Source of the DNA: Niallia circulans NBRC 13626
GTDB taxonomy: Bacteria > Bacillota > Bacilli > Bacillales > Cytobacillaceae
Assembly: GCF_001591585.1 (NCBI RefSeq)
Contig: NZ_BCVE01000012.1
Span: forward strand, 1-64,000
Reading direction: 5' to 3'
Length of the DNA stretch: 64,000 nucleotides
Each line of letters starts with the position of its first letter. The first letter of the stretch is position 1. Position numbers and translations under genes: made by a program. Shown one piece after another: positions 37,031 through 46,695 of this stretch. The notes under the pieces are model-generated. The model worked only from the letters and a program-made list of their open reading frames with translations, was not told the origin of the DNA and searched no databases.

Positions 37031-37897
37031 CTACTCAATACTTCTCCATAGGTATAGGGATGCATAGCTTAAATACGGATGCCATTCCGGGAGCAAAGCC
37101 TCCATTTCTTCTTTTGTCGGCTTTTGATCCAATTGTAAAAGCTTTTTCAGCGCATTTTGAATCCCTATATCTGCAATGGGAAAAAGATTATTCCTTCCTA
37201 ATCCAAATAATAATAGATTCTGAATAGTCCATTGGCCTATTCCTCGATAGCGGATTAATTCTTTCATAATTTCGTCATCAGACTTTTTTTCTAAACTTGC
37301 GATATCTAAATTACCTTTTATTATTTCATTGGAAAGATCGATAATATACTCAGCTTTTCTTGTACTAAATTGCAGTTCACGCAATTCTTGGACAGTAAGC
37401 TTTGCTACTGTTTCTGGTGCTGGGTAAAACCAGACACCATCTTTTTGAAAACCATATGTAGTCACAAAACGCTGGGTTAAGGTGAAGGCAAACTTTAGGT
37501 TTAGCTGTTGATGGATTATACACTTTACTAAACTGTTGTAAGGATGAAAATCTAATACAATCGGTGTTCCATAATGCTCCTCAAAGAGCGGCTTTAATTT
37601 GGTTGATTGAAAATGTTCATGAATGGCGAGCAATGATTCATCCCACCGGAAAATTCTGCGGATTTCTTTATAAATGAGGTCATGCAATGAGGAATCTATT
37701 TCCTCCCACTCTAAGCGAAATGTTGGTTTTTCCGTTATTCCAGTTGCTTGTATCTTCACCACGATTGGTTTGTTATCGATACGAAGTGGTACTTTTACCC
37801 ATCTTGCTTCTTTATCTAGTACATGTAGTGGATCTAAGGCTAATCTGCTTAAGACGAGATCAAAATTATAAGGTCCTTCAATTTTAACGGTATGCAA
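37031..37897 (-). CDS. alkA: DNA-3-methyladenine glycosylase (AlkA/HhH-GPD type)
   Basis: 288 residues from the TTG at 37897 (RBS AGGTGATC). Longer frames run through the pdaA terminator. The C-terminal domain has the helix-hairpin-helix RYRGIGQWTIQ and the catalytic Asp in FPIADIGIQ, the HhH-GPD signature. The N-terminal domain resembles AlkA. The enzyme removes alkylated purines in base excision repair. Confidence 0.88.
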   Translation of the reverse strand: MHTVKIEGPYNFDLVLSRLALDPLHVLDKEARWVKVPLRIDNKPIVVKIQATGITEKPTFRLEWEEIDSSLHDLIYKEIRRIFRWDESLLAIHEHFQSTKLKPLFEEHYGTPIVLDFHPYNSLVKCIIHQQLNLKFAFTLTQRFVTTYGFQKDGVWFYPAPETVAKLTVQELRELQFSTRKAEYIIDLSNEIIKGNLDIASLEKKSDDEIMKELIRYRGIGQWTIQNLLLFGLGRNNLFPIADIGIQNALKKLLQLDQKPTKEEMEALLPEWHPYLSYASLYLWRSIE

Positions 37898-37932
37898 AGT
37901 GATCACCTGTTTTTTTCTTGTATTATAGCATG

Positions 37933-37970
37933 AAAAAGCCCAATAAAGAGAAGGAATTCTCTCATTGGGC
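37933..37970 (-). terminator. Terminator of pdaA
   Basis: On the minus strand GCCCAAT-GAGAGAA ... TTCTCTT-ATTGGGC forms a long stem followed by TTTTT (37937-37933). Confidence 0.88.
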
Positions 37971-37982
37971 ATACTACAATTC

Positions 37983-38780
37983 TTATTGCATGATTCCTTC
38001 ATCCATTTCTTTCTTCAATGTTAAATCGTCTAAGCTTTTAAAGGTATAGCCTCTTTGTTTCAAATCTTTAATTGCTTGTTCTAATGCTTCTGCGTTATCT
38101 TTTGAAACAGTATGAAGTAATAAAATACAGCCCGGATGAACTTGTTTCATTATATTGTCATAGCTATACTTCCAACCCTTTTGCTGGTCTGTCTTCCAAT
38201 CTACAAAGGCTAATGACCAGAACACTTGTGTATATCCTAACTCTTGAGCAAGCTTTAATGTTCTCTCACTAAAAACACCACGCGGGGGACGTAAGTAACT
38301 CATTCCCTTTTTCCCTGTTAGTGCTTCTGTTTCTTTCAGAACGGAATCAAGCTCCTGCTTTAATTTTTCATCACTAACTTGTGTAAAATCTGGATGATGG
38401 TAGGAATGGTTTCCAATAATATGACCTTCCGCAGCCATTCTTTTAACAAGATCTGGAGCACTTTTTAAATAATGACCAGTAATGAAAAACGTTGCAGGTA
38501 CCTTTTCTTTTTTGAGAACATCAAGAATTTTTCCTGTATATCCATTTTCATAGCCATTATCAAAGGTTAGATAAAGTACCTTATCTTCACTGGTATCTTT
38601 ATAATAAGCACCATACTTTTCCAGTAAAGTATCTAACTCTTGCCCTGCTTCTGCCGGTTGTTCATTTGCTCCCTTTTTAAATCCCCAGCTTAGCGGTTTA
38701 TTGGATACACTCGCTCCTACAGGAAGGGCAAATAAACAAAAAGCAGAAAAGCAAATAAACGTTTTGATTGCTAATTTCAA
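37983..38780 (-). CDS. pdaA: Delta-lactam-biosynthetic de-N-acetylase PdaA
   Basis: 265 residues from the TTG at 38780 (RBS AAAGGAGG). Signal peptide, then a NodB-type deacetylase: TFDNGYENGY (metal Asp), HSYHHPDF (two metal His), RPPRGVFSE and LLLHTVSKDNAEAL, the last being typical of PdaA. It deacetylates N-acetylmuramic acid on the way to the muramic delta-lactam of spore cortex, which is needed for germination. Confidence 0.93.
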   Translation of the reverse strand: MKLAIKTFICFSAFCLFALPVGASVSNKPLSWGFKKGANEQPAEAGQELDTLLEKYGAYYKDTSEDKVLYLTFDNGYENGYTGKILDVLKKEKVPATFFITGHYLKSAPDLVKRMAAEGHIIGNHSYHHPDFTQVSDEKLKQELDSVLKETEALTGKKGMSYLRPPRGVFSERTLKLAQELGYTQVFWSLAFVDWKTDQQKGWKYSYDNIMKQVHPGCILLLHTVSKDNAEALEQAIKDLKQRGYTFKSLDDLTLKKEMDEGIMQ

Positions 38781-38898
38781 TGTAATTCCTCCTTTGCCGT
38801 TCATTCCTTTTGTTATTTTCTGTACACTGGAGGAATTCATTCTTGGTAATAACAAGCAAAGAAAAAAACGGCTAAGCTTTTAGCCGTTCTCACCACAT

Positions 38899-40437
38899 TT
38901 ATTTGTATACACGATCTTTAAATTGCGCTAATTTTTCTAAAGAAGACATTTCAATATCTTGATGAAGAGAATTACCATGAGCATCCATTGTCACCACGGC
39001 TTTAAATCCCTCTACCTTTAAATGCCACATCGCTTCAGGAATTCCAAACTGCATAAGGTCTACACCTTCTACCGATTTAATGCAATCAGCGTAATATTGG
39101 GCCGCTCCGCCAATGGCATTTAAGTAGACACCGCCATGCTCTTCCAATGCTTTTAATGTTTTAGCACCCATACCACCTTTTCCAATCACTGCACGGATAC
39201 CAAATTTTTTCATGATATCCCCTTGGTAAGGCTCTTCCCGAATACTTGTTGTTGGTCCAGCAGCCTTCACATGCCAATTTCCATCTTCATCTTTGAGCAT
39301 AACTGGTCCACAATGATAAATAATTTGTCCATTTAAATCAATAGGAGCATCATTTGTACTTAAATATTTATGGATCGCATCTCGCCCTGTGTACATCATT
39401 CCATTAATTTGGACAACATCTCCGACTTTTAATTGACGGATTTCCTCTTCACTAATTGGTGCTTGAAGGATAATGACTTCCTCTGCTGCCGCTACTTCAT
39501 TTTCTTCCGTATCTGCTTTGAAATCGATTTTATCTCCTTCTTGATATTGCCACTCCTTAATTTCCCCTGTATCAGGATTTACGGAGATAGCCAAACGGCG
39601 GAATGCCCAGCAATTGTAAGCAACGGATACAAAGAAGCTTGCGGGAATACGGTTCATTACGCCAATTTTACAGCCTAACAGTGTTGTTTCCCCGCCGAAT
39701 CCCATTGTACCAATTCCTAGTTTATTCGCATTCTCCATGATGTACGCTTCTAGCGCCGCTAATTCTGGAATATCATTTGTATCATCGACAGAGCGGAATA
39801 GCTGCTCTTTCGCTAAATCATATCCTGCAGAACGGTCTCCACCGATACCGACTCCAATGAAACCAGCACTACAGCCTTGCCCTTGTGCTTGATATACAGA
39901 ATGAAGAATACATTTACGAATTCCGTCTAAATCACGACCAGCACGGCCAAGACCTTCTAATTCACATGGAAGGCTGTATTGGATATTTTTATTTTCGCAG
40001 CCTCCGCCTTTTAAAATTAAACGAATATCGATATAATCCTTTTCCCACTGTTCAAACTTTATGACAGGTGTCCCTGCCCCTAAATTATTCCCGCTATTTT
40101 CCCCTGTAAGTGAATCAACGGAGTTTGGTCTGAGCTTCCCATTTTTCGTTGCAAGCTCCATCGCTTCATAAATAGCTGCTTTTATATCCAGCTGATTGAC
40201 AGCAATAGGTGTTTTAATTTTAAATGTTGGCAGCCCTGTATCTTGGCAAATAGGTGAGACTTCCTTATCTGCCATCCCAATATTTTGCGTAATGGTCGCT
40301 AAACTCATCGCCGAACGAGTCCCAGCATTTTCTGATGCAGTAGCTTTTGCAATTGCACGGCGCACATCTTTTGGAAGATTGGTCGATGTTTCTACAATTA
40401 AATCGTAAATACTCTTCTTCAGATTTTCAAAATACAT
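38899..40437 (-). CDS. fumA: Class I fumarate hydratase (iron-sulfur)
   Basis: 512 residues from the ATG at 40437 (RBS GGGGGAG). The N-terminal alpha domain has the cluster Cys in ICQDTGLPTF and in GGGCENKN and QGQGCSAGF; the C-terminal beta domain has GKGGMG and GGAAQYYA. It interconverts fumarate and malate with an oxygen-sensitive [4Fe-4S] cluster. The common B. subtilis enzyme is the unrelated class II FumC (citG), so this may be an extra or low-oxygen form. Confidence 0.93.
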   Translation of the reverse strand: MYFENLKKSIYDLIVETSTNLPKDVRRAIAKATASENAGTRSAMSLATITQNIGMADKEVSPICQDTGLPTFKIKTPIAVNQLDIKAAIYEAMELATKNGKLRPNSVDSLTGENSGNNLGAGTPVIKFEQWEKDYIDIRLILKGGGCENKNIQYSLPCELEGLGRAGRDLDGIRKCILHSVYQAQGQGCSAGFIGVGIGGDRSAGYDLAKEQLFRSVDDTNDIPELAALEAYIMENANKLGIGTMGFGGETTLLGCKIGVMNRIPASFFVSVAYNCWAFRRLAISVNPDTGEIKEWQYQEGDKIDFKADTEENEVAAAEEVIILQAPISEEEIRQLKVGDVVQINGMMYTGRDAIHKYLSTNDAPIDLNGQIIYHCGPVMLKDEDGNWHVKAAGPTTSIREEPYQGDIMKKFGIRAVIGKGGMGAKTLKALEEHGGVYLNAIGGAAQYYADCIKSVEGVDLMQFGIPEAMWHLKVEGFKAVVTMDAHGNSLHQDIEMSSLEKLAQFKDRVYK

Positions 40438-40597
40438 GCTTCTCCCCCTCATTTGAAAAGCGCAAGGCATACCTTGCACATTTTTTGTTACATACAAATA
40501 CTCCCTATAAAAAATTATACTCTTCTCTTCGGCGATAGAGAAGTGATTTGCAATCGTTTACAGAAAATTACTATAAATTTTGGTTTTCTTTATAGAA

Positions 40598-40635
40598 AAG
40601 AAGAGATATCCTTCATCTGGAGGAGATCTCTTCTT
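40598..40635 (-). terminator. Terminator of the sulfonate/DsbA-like operon
   Basis: On the minus strand AAGAAGAGAT (40635-40626) pairs with ATCTCTTCTT (40607-40598), and TTCTATAAA follows. It lies about 45 bases after the last gene of the operon. Confidence 0.75.
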
Positions 40636-40681
40636 AACAATCATCATTTCTAAACCTCAGCCACTTTAAAGACGCCTTGTA

Positions 40682-41194
40682 TTAAGATAATGCATTTTCT
40701 ACTTCATCTATTAATTGCTGTGCATCGATTTCGACTGGGAATTGAAATTCTTTATCATTAATAAAGACAGTTGGTACCATCTTCACTTGGCGCTCGATGG
40801 CCTCTGCTGTAATTTTCAAACTAATATCAATTGTTGCCGGCTCTTCTTGTAAGCCATATGTTTCTGTTAACATCTGCTTAATAAAATCACTATCCTTCTC
40901 ACTCCATTGGCTTTGCTTCGCAAATAAATCCTTCATGATTTCATAGATGCGCTCTGGCTCATTATAATCAAAAAATAAGTTTGCCAATGTGCCATATAAT
41001 AGCATTTCACGTGGTTTATCATAATGCTTAATCACATATTGTACTTTCCCATTCTCTATATATGGTTTTAAACTTTGATCAGCTGCAACAAAGAAAGTAG
41101 CACAGTAGGGGCATGCTAAATTTAAAAACACCTCTACTTTTACTGGAGCATCTTTGCTTCCGTAACTTAAAAATGCATTTTTAATTGTGGACAT
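40682..41194 (-). CDS. DsbA-like thioredoxin-fold protein (CPYC)
   Basis: 170 residues without a signal peptide. The thioredoxin fold has the active site CPYC near residue 29 and cis-Pro in KMVPTVF, with a helical insert. It resembles cytosolic DsbA-family oxidoreductases. It is last in an operon with a sulfonate-type ABC transporter, 12 bases after the binding-protein gene, which suggests thiol or disulfide handling of sulfur compounds. This role is inference. Confidence 0.85.
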   Translation of the reverse strand: MSTIKNAFLSYGSKDAPVKVEVFLNLACPYCATFFVAADQSLKPYIENGKVQYVIKHYDKPREMLLYGTLANLFFDYNEPERIYEIMKDLFAKQSQWSEKDSDFIKQMLTETYGLQEEPATIDISLKITAEAIERQVKMVPTVFINDKEFQFPVEIDAQQLIDEVENALS

Positions 41195-41206
41195 GATCTT
41201 TCCTCC

Positions 41207-42202
41207 TTATTTTATGTTAGTGGGAATAATAGAATCATCCATTGTTACCGCGTCTTTAATACTAATGTCCTTTTTTAGTAGCTCAGCTGCATAAAAAGTA
41301 TCTGCAAGCTTTTGTTGACTGTTAATAATATCTTCATTTATTTTTTCAACACCAAAGGTTCTTCTTTCATTTGCCTTTTGTAATGGTGCCTCCTCTAATC
41401 CAAGCTCAGAAGCTAAGATTTTAGCGACTTCGTCTTTATTTTCATTTGCCCATTGATCTGCCTTTTGTAATTCTTCTAAAATTATTTTTGTAACTTCAGG
41501 TTTTTCCTTTAATAATTTTTCTGTTGCAAAATAGAATGTCCGATTTTCTGTCAGGTCTTTGCCATTGATTACTGTTCGAGTATTAACCTTATTTTCGACA
41601 ATTGCTAAATAAGGATCCCATGTGCCATATACATCAAACTCACCTTTAGTAAATGCAGCTAATCCTTCCGCAGCGTCTTTATAGAATTTTATTGTTACAT
41701 CATCTAATGCAATGCCTGCTTTTTCCAATGCAACTAGCAATAAATAGTGCTGATTCCCACCTTGGGTAACCCCAATGGTTTTTCCTTTTAAATCTTCGAC
41801 TGTTTGGATAGATGAGTCCTCTTTGACTATAAGAGCTACCCCTTCTGGATAAGGAGATTCTGAGGCTACATAATGTAACGGATGACCACCAGCTTGCATA
41901 AATACGGCATTCCCATCAGAGGCATGTCCGAAATCAATATTATCTGTATTTAAAGCCTCTAATAACACAGTTCCTGTTGGAAACACCTTCCACTCTACTC
42001 TGTAGCCAGCATCACTTAAGGCTTTATCTAAATTCCCATGCTCCTTTAGAATATTTAAGGTATTCCCTTTTTGATAGCCAATAGTAATGACTTCTTTATC
42101 CTTATCCACCGATGAATTAGAATCCGTTGAAGCCGTATCTCCACATGCAGCTAAAACAACAGCTGTGAATGCTGCAACGATAAATAGTGAAATTTTTTTC
42201 AT
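41207..42202 (-). CDS. ssuA: ABC transporter substrate-binding lipoprotein (SsuA/TauA type)
   Basis: 331 residues with signal peptide and lipobox LAAC (Cys20). A type II periplasmic-binding fold of the NitT/TauT class follows (ITIGYQKGNTLNILKE, GVTQGGNQHYLLLVAL, DVYGTWDPYLA). Such proteins bind aliphatic sulfonates, taurine or related organosulfur compounds. It is two bases after the ATPase gene. Confidence 0.88.
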   Translation of the reverse strand: MKKISLFIVAAFTAVVLAACGDTASTDSNSSVDKDKEVITIGYQKGNTLNILKEHGNLDKALSDAGYRVEWKVFPTGTVLLEALNTDNIDFGHASDGNAVFMQAGGHPLHYVASESPYPEGVALIVKEDSSIQTVEDLKGKTIGVTQGGNQHYLLLVALEKAGIALDDVTIKFYKDAAEGLAAFTKGEFDVYGTWDPYLAIVENKVNTRTVINGKDLTENRTFYFATEKLLKEKPEVTKIILEELQKADQWANENKDEVAKILASELGLEEAPLQKANERRTFGVEKINEDIINSQQKLADTFYAAELLKKDISIKDAVTMDDSIIPTNIK

Positions 42203-42204
42203 CT

Positions 42205-42900
42205 TTATCCCCCTAAAATCTGATTAAGTATTTTTGTTTCATAATAAGTAAATTTATCATTGCGTTCACGAGGTCTTGGCAACTCAATAATTTCATCTAA
42301 TTGAATGATCCCTTTATCGATAACAATAACCCGATCTGCTAACCTGACTGCTTCTGTTACATCATGGGTTACTAGAAGAGAAGTAAATCTTCTCTGCTGC
42401 CATATTTCCTCTATTAAATTTTGCATTTCCAATCGTGTGAGAGCATCAAGTGCTCCAAGTGGTTCATCAAATAGAAGAATATCAGGATTACTCGCTAAAG
42501 CACGGGCAAGGGCAATTCTCTGCTTTTGACCACCTGATAATTGATCTGGCCAATCCTTTTTCTTTTCCATTAATCCCACCCGTTCCAGTGAGTTTATCGC
42601 GTCATTTTCTTTATCTGCACCTAGTTCAATATTTTGTATAATATTTTTCCAAGGAAGCAGGCGATCATCTTGAAACATAATGCGAATCTTAGGTTCTCGC
42701 TCCTCTTCACCAGAAAAAAGTAAACTCCCTTTTGAAGGCTGTTCTAACTTTGCAATAACGCGAAGCAATGTACTTTTGCCACATCCACTACGCCCAACAA
42801 TTGCCGTAAAGCTTTCCTGTTCAAGTGATAGATTAATGTTGCTGAGTACTTCATTTGTACCGAAACTTTTTGCTACCTCTTTTAATTCTATTTTGAACAT
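42205..42900 (-). CDS. ssuB: ABC transporter ATP-binding protein (SsuB type)
   Basis: 231 residues. Walker A GRSGCGKSTLL, Q-loop FQDDRLLPWKN (the DDRLLPW form is typical of sulfonate/taurine/nitrate transporters), signature LSGGQKQRIALARAL, Walker B ILLFDEPLGALD, H-loop VTHDV. It energises the neighbouring permease. Confidence 0.93.
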   Translation of the reverse strand: MFKIELKEVAKSFGTNEVLSNINLSLEQESFTAIVGRSGCGKSTLLRVIAKLEQPSKGSLLFSGEEEREPKIRIMFQDDRLLPWKNIIQNIELGADKENDAINSLERVGLMEKKKDWPDQLSGGQKQRIALARALASNPDILLFDEPLGALDALTRLEMQNLIEEIWQQRRFTSLLVTHDVTEAVRLADRVIVIDKGIIQLDEIIELPRPRERNDKFTYYETKILNQILGG

Positions 42901-42919
42901 ATCATCACCTCATTCCATC

Positions 42920-43699
42920 TTAATCTCGTCGATAAGCGGGATTCCATTTTAAAAATCTTTGTTCGAGCAGTTTTGCGAGAAAATCGGATAATTTACCTAA
43001 GATGGCATACAAAACAATTGTTAATACAACAATATCCATTTGCATAAATTCTCGACCATTTGTTGCCAAAAAACCGATTCCAGCATCTGCACCAATCGTT
43101 TCCGCAACAATTAAGGAAGTCCACATGACTCCAAGAGCATATCGCACTCCGACTAAAATAGATGGCAAGGCACCTGGTAAGATAATATTTCTAAAAAGCA
43201 TCCATTTATTTAAACCATAAACAGATCCCATTTCTACTAATTTCCGATCAACATTCTTAATTCCATTAAATGTGTTGATATAGATTGGGAACATAACCCC
43301 TATTCCCACTAAGAAAATCTTGGCACTCTCTCCAATCCCAAACCAAAGTATAACAAGAGGAATTAAGGCTAAGTGTGGAATTGTTCGTATCATTTGAATA
43401 GATGTATCAATGACTCTTTCAAAAAATAAAATGGTTCCATTAAATAAACCTAAAATAAATCCTAATATTCCCCCAATGACGAAACCGATAAATGCCCGCT
43501 GTGTGCTTATCCACACATGTTCTTGTAAATCACCTGTCCCCCATAAGCTAATTCCTGCTTTTATGACCTCTACTGGTGTTGGCAAAATAGAAGAAGTAAT
43601 GATCTGAAACTGCCCTAAAATTTGCCACAGTACAATAAGGAAAATAGGAAGGATCCATGGTACATATGGATTGTCATACCACCTTTTGCTTTTTTTCAT
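42920..43699 (-). CDS. ssuC: ABC transporter permease (SsuC type)
   Basis: 259 residues from the ATG at 43699 (RBS GGAAGGTG). Six TM segments and the binding-protein-dependent transport motif (MGSVYGLNKWMLFRNIILPG). First gene of the four-gene operon permease-ATPase-binding protein-DsbA-like. Confidence 0.92.
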   Translation of the reverse strand: MKKSKRWYDNPYVPWILPIFLIVLWQILGQFQIITSSILPTPVEVIKAGISLWGTGDLQEHVWISTQRAFIGFVIGGILGFILGLFNGTILFFERVIDTSIQMIRTIPHLALIPLVILWFGIGESAKIFLVGIGVMFPIYINTFNGIKNVDRKLVEMGSVYGLNKWMLFRNIILPGALPSILVGVRYALGVMWTSLIVAETIGADAGIGFLATNGREFMQMDIVVLTIVLYAILGKLSDFLAKLLEQRFLKWNPAYRRD

Positions 43700-43743
43700 T
43701 TTTTCACCTTCCATACAATGTAAAATTAATCGTAACGTTCTTT

Positions 43744-43772
43744 ATTATAGTAATTCCAATCGGATTTGTAAA
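43744..43772 (-). promoter_or_regulatory. Promoter of the sulfonate-type operon
   Basis: TTTACA (43772-43767), 17 bases, TATAAT (43749-43744) on the minus strand. The spacer holds ATTGGAATTA, which resembles half of a CymR (cysteine regulator) site. CymR control would fit a sulfur-scavenging operon but is only tentative. Confidence 0.7.
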
Positions 43773-43809
43773 CATTAAAATTTTTAATTATCAGTAAAAT
43801 TAATATATA

Positions 43810-43838
43810 AAAAAACACCCATCTGCTGAGTGTTTTTA
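43810..43838 (-). terminator. Terminator after the SE1561-family gene
   Basis: AAAAACACCCA / TGAGTGTTTTT stem with A/T tracts on both sides, about 60 bases past the stop. Confidence 0.7.
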
Positions 43839-43897
43839 AACAATCTATTTTTTATTGATGGGAAGCTTTATCCCCTCGAAAAAGTTTAAGAAGTGGT

Positions 43898-44083
43898 TTA
43901 TAAATCTCTATGTTTAAACTCATTACATTTTGATTCAATTTCATCTATCATTTCAATTAAGCGATCAATATCCTCTAGTTCAGCTTCTTCTGGATCAATG
44001 GCATCTAGCACATCCATAAACATGTTTAATCTTGTCTTTAGAAAAGTAACTTGCTCATTTTTATCTGTAATTGAACTACCCAA
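43898..44083 (-). CDS. SE1561-family small protein
   Basis: 61 residues from the TTG at 44083 (RBS AAAGGAG). The sequence ITDKNEQVTFLKTRLNMFMD and the acidic helix DIDRLIEMIDEIESKC match the uncharacterised SE1561 family of Bacilli. It is a short helical, acidic, cytosolic protein. Function is unknown. Confidence 0.78.
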   Translation of the reverse strand: MGSSITDKNEQVTFLKTRLNMFMDVLDAIDPEEAELEDIDRLIEMIDEIESKCNEFKHRDL

Positions 44084-44234
44084 TGTATTCTCTCCTTTCA
44101 AAACTACTTCTTAATCGTAACGAATTTTTCTTCTTTCGGCAACCTTCCTCTTTTTAGCTTGGCACAGGTATTATTTTTTTACACATTCATAGAGGAAAAA
44201 GAAAGAAACATCTAGTCAAGATGCTCCTTTCTGT

Positions 44235-44840
44235 TTATTTATTGACACTTTCCTTTCCTAACCCTGTAGCTATATAATCGATAATTCTATCCATCACTTG
44301 AGGAAAAAGCTCTGTTCCTATTTCATCTTTATGCAATCTTATCATCATAATCGCTTGGATAACTCCTACCGTTAATTCTGGATTCTCTTTAGGTAAGACT
44401 CCACGATCCATAAGAACTTTGATAGCATTGATTCCTCTTTGAGTATGTATCCGCGAGAATTCTTCCATCTGTTCCGGAAGTTTTCTTGTAAGTCTTTCAT
44501 GTTCATCACTCTGAAACACACGTTGAAGAAAGGGATTTTCCTCCACAAATGTGAAGGATGTATGAAAAAATGAAGTAAGCAAGTCCTTCGGAGAAAGATC
44601 TTCACGAAATAACTCAGCAAGAACTGTCTCACGTACTTCTTCTTCATTTTTTAGAATTTCGAAATAAAGCTCCTCTTTAGATTGAAAGAATTTATAGAAT
44701 GAGCCCTTAGCAATCCCGCATGCCTGTACAATATCATCAATAGTTGTTTTAGCCAGTCCATACTGTATAAAAATTTCTCTTCCTTTTTCCATAAGGGCAT
44801 GATGGATATGCTCTTTTTCCTGTTTTGTAAATTTAGGCAT
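44235..44840 (-). CDS. TetR-family transcriptional regulator
   Basis: 201 residues from the ATG at 44840 (RBS AAAAGGAG). The N-terminal helix-turn-helix (TTIDDIVQACGIAKGSFYKFF) is classical TetR. It is divergent from the tyrosine phosphatase gene, so it may control that gene. The 230-base gap is AT-rich with no perfect operator that I could identify. Confidence 0.9.
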   Translation of the reverse strand: MPKFTKQEKEHIHHALMEKGREIFIQYGLAKTTIDDIVQACGIAKGSFYKFFQSKEELYFEILKNEEEVRETVLAELFREDLSPKDLLTSFFHTSFTFVEENPFLQRVFQSDEHERLTRKLPEQMEEFSRIHTQRGINAIKVLMDRGVLPKENPELTVGVIQAIMMIRLHKDEIGTELFPQVMDRIIDYIATGLGKESVNK

Positions 44841-45073
44841 GATAAATCTCCTTTTAATATTTTTATGACTTTTTATAGACATTTAGTCACATAATGTTTA
44901 TACTTATCTTAATCTCTTTGTAAATAAAAGTAAATAAGTAATAGTATATTTTTGAATTTATATGACTATAAGACCTTTTTTGTTCACATAAAGAGATGAC
45001 GATGGAGGGGAAATTCATTGTTAGATCTATTTCCTCTCCTTTCACTATTGAATATAAAGATGGAGAGATGAAA

Positions 45074-45859
45074 ATGAAGACCTTAGAAAAAGCATTTGAA
45101 TTTGAAAAATTATATAATTTTCGTGATATTGGCGGCATGACAACCAGTGACGGGCGCAAAATGAAAGCTGGTGTATTATTTCGTTCAGAAGAGTTATCTA
45201 AGTTATCCAACAAAGATTTGGAAACCTTCGATAAATTGAATATAAAAGCCATTTGTGATTTAAGAACACCTAATGAGCAAAAATCAAAAGTAAGTCGTAT
45301 CCCGACTGGAAAAAGAATTCAATTATTAAATGTATCCATCCATGATAAAAGCCGAGAATTTACCCGTCTTGAATTCTTTAAATTTTTAGTTAGCAAGTCA
45401 AATACCATTGATTTTGAAAAGATCATGAAAGAAATGTATGAACATATGGCATTTGGCTGTCATAAGGAAATTCGCGAAATTCTTATCTTTCTTTCAAACC
45501 AGCAAAATATTCCTGCCCTGATTCATTGCACAGGAGGAAAAGACCGAACTGGCTTTGTCTCAGCAATTATTCAATTACTTGTGGGTGTCCCATATGAAGC
45601 GGTTATAAACGAATATCTAGTATCAAATCAGTTAATAGCTGCTCGTATGAAGAAAGTCGAAACTTTTATTAGATGGATGAGTTTGTTTCAAGTATCGCCA
45701 GAACGATTAAAACCCATGTTAGAAGTTCAGCGTGATTATTTAGAAGACGTATATAGAAAAATCATCGAAGAGTACGGAAACATAGAAACTTATCTTCTGG
45801 TGGCTTGTAATATTCCTCAAAGCAATTTAGACAAGCTCAAACAATTATTAATTGAATAG
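45074..45859 (+). CDS. IphP-like protein tyrosine/serine phosphatase
   Basis: 261 residues from the ATG at 45074 (GGAGAG six bases upstream). ATG 45068 and 44996 are in frame but badly spaced. The start of the domain (LYNFRDIGGMTTSDG, VLFRSEEL) and the P-loop HCTGGKDRTG define the Y_phosphatase3/IphP family. It dephosphorylates phosphotyrosine or phosphoinositides; the substrate is unknown. Confidence 0.88.
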   Translation: MKTLEKAFEFEKLYNFRDIGGMTTSDGRKMKAGVLFRSEELSKLSNKDLETFDKLNIKAICDLRTPNEQKSKVSRIPTGKRIQLLNVSIHDKSREFTRLEFFKFLVSKSNTIDFEKIMKEMYEHMAFGCHKEIREILIFLSNQQNIPALIHCTGGKDRTGFVSAIIQLLVGVPYEAVINEYLVSNQLIAARMKKVETFIRWMSLFQVSPERLKPMLEVQRDYLEDVYRKIIEEYGNIETYLLVACNIPQSNLDKLKQLLIE

Positions 45860-45973
45860 AAAGTTATGAGTTATGATCTTAAATATAGAAGTTTTACATG
45901 TGAAGATGGATTTAGAGAAAATTACTTTCTACCCAGCAAGTTTATTAAAAAAAAGACAACCGCTACATAAAAA

Positions 45974-46000
45974 GAGCATCTTCTAAGACTTAAGATGCTC
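45974..46000. terminator. Bidirectional terminator phosphatase / ytxH-like gene
   Basis: GAGCATCTT (45974-45982) / AAGATGCTC (45992-46000), followed by CTTTT on the plus strand and TTTTT on the minus strand. Confidence 0.88.
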
Positions 46001-46012
46001 CTTTTCTCTACA

Positions 46013-46501
46013 TTATTGTAGGGCTGTCCCCTTTTCCTTTACTTCCATCTCTTCTCTAACAGCAGGAAGCTGGGTTCCTTCTTTCATTTCTGACGATTCA
46101 ATAATTTGATCTTTCGTAGTAGCTATCTTATTCGTAATTTGGTTATATTGTCTCTTTGTTTGAAAGTAGAGTTGTCTGAAATCCTCCGTAATTTCTTTTA
46201 AGTCCTTGGAACGCTCACGCACAGTGGATTGAATTTGCTTGTACAATCTCTGAGTATCATTCGTAATAGCTTTCATGGCATCAGAAGAACGATGGAATCT
46301 TTCCTTCCAATCCTTTTTAAATTCATCTGGGTTATCTTTATAACTCTGAACAATGCGAGTGCTTCCATCTTTTAAATTCTCGAATTTCTGCATCGTTCTT
46401 TTTCTTGTAGCTGGATCAATTAGAGAAACTGTGACACCAATGACACTTCCAATTACTAAGCCTGTTACAATTTTATTTCCTTGATTTGCTGCATTAGACA
46501 T
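46013..46501 (-). CDS. YtxH-domain protein
   Basis: 162 residues from the ATG at 46501 (RBS AAGGGAG). An N-terminal Gly-rich hydrophobic segment (GNKIVTGLVIGSVIGVTVSL) followed by a long amphipathic/coiled-coil region is the YtxH pattern, often part of the general stress response. A second YtxH-like gene lies at 56.6 kb. Function is not established. Confidence 0.8.
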   Translation of the reverse strand: MSNAANQGNKIVTGLVIGSVIGVTVSLIDPATRKRTMQKFENLKDGSTRIVQSYKDNPDEFKKDWKERFHRSSDAMKAITNDTQRLYKQIQSTVRERSKDLKEITEDFRQLYFQTKRQYNQITNKIATTKDQIIESSEMKEGTQLPAVREEMEVKEKGTALQ

Positions 46502-46695
46502 ATCATTCATCTCCCTTCTTCTCGTTAAAGATTCTTTTCCCGCCTACGTAATATTTAAACAAAAACGTTTGACAGATAGGATTTTTCCTTTAATAATGAC
46601 AAGGGGCCTTTTATCCCTAACAATGGAAAAAAGCATTCTATACCTTTTTTACACATAGATATAGTTTAACTATTTATTTTATAAAGGAGCTTATA

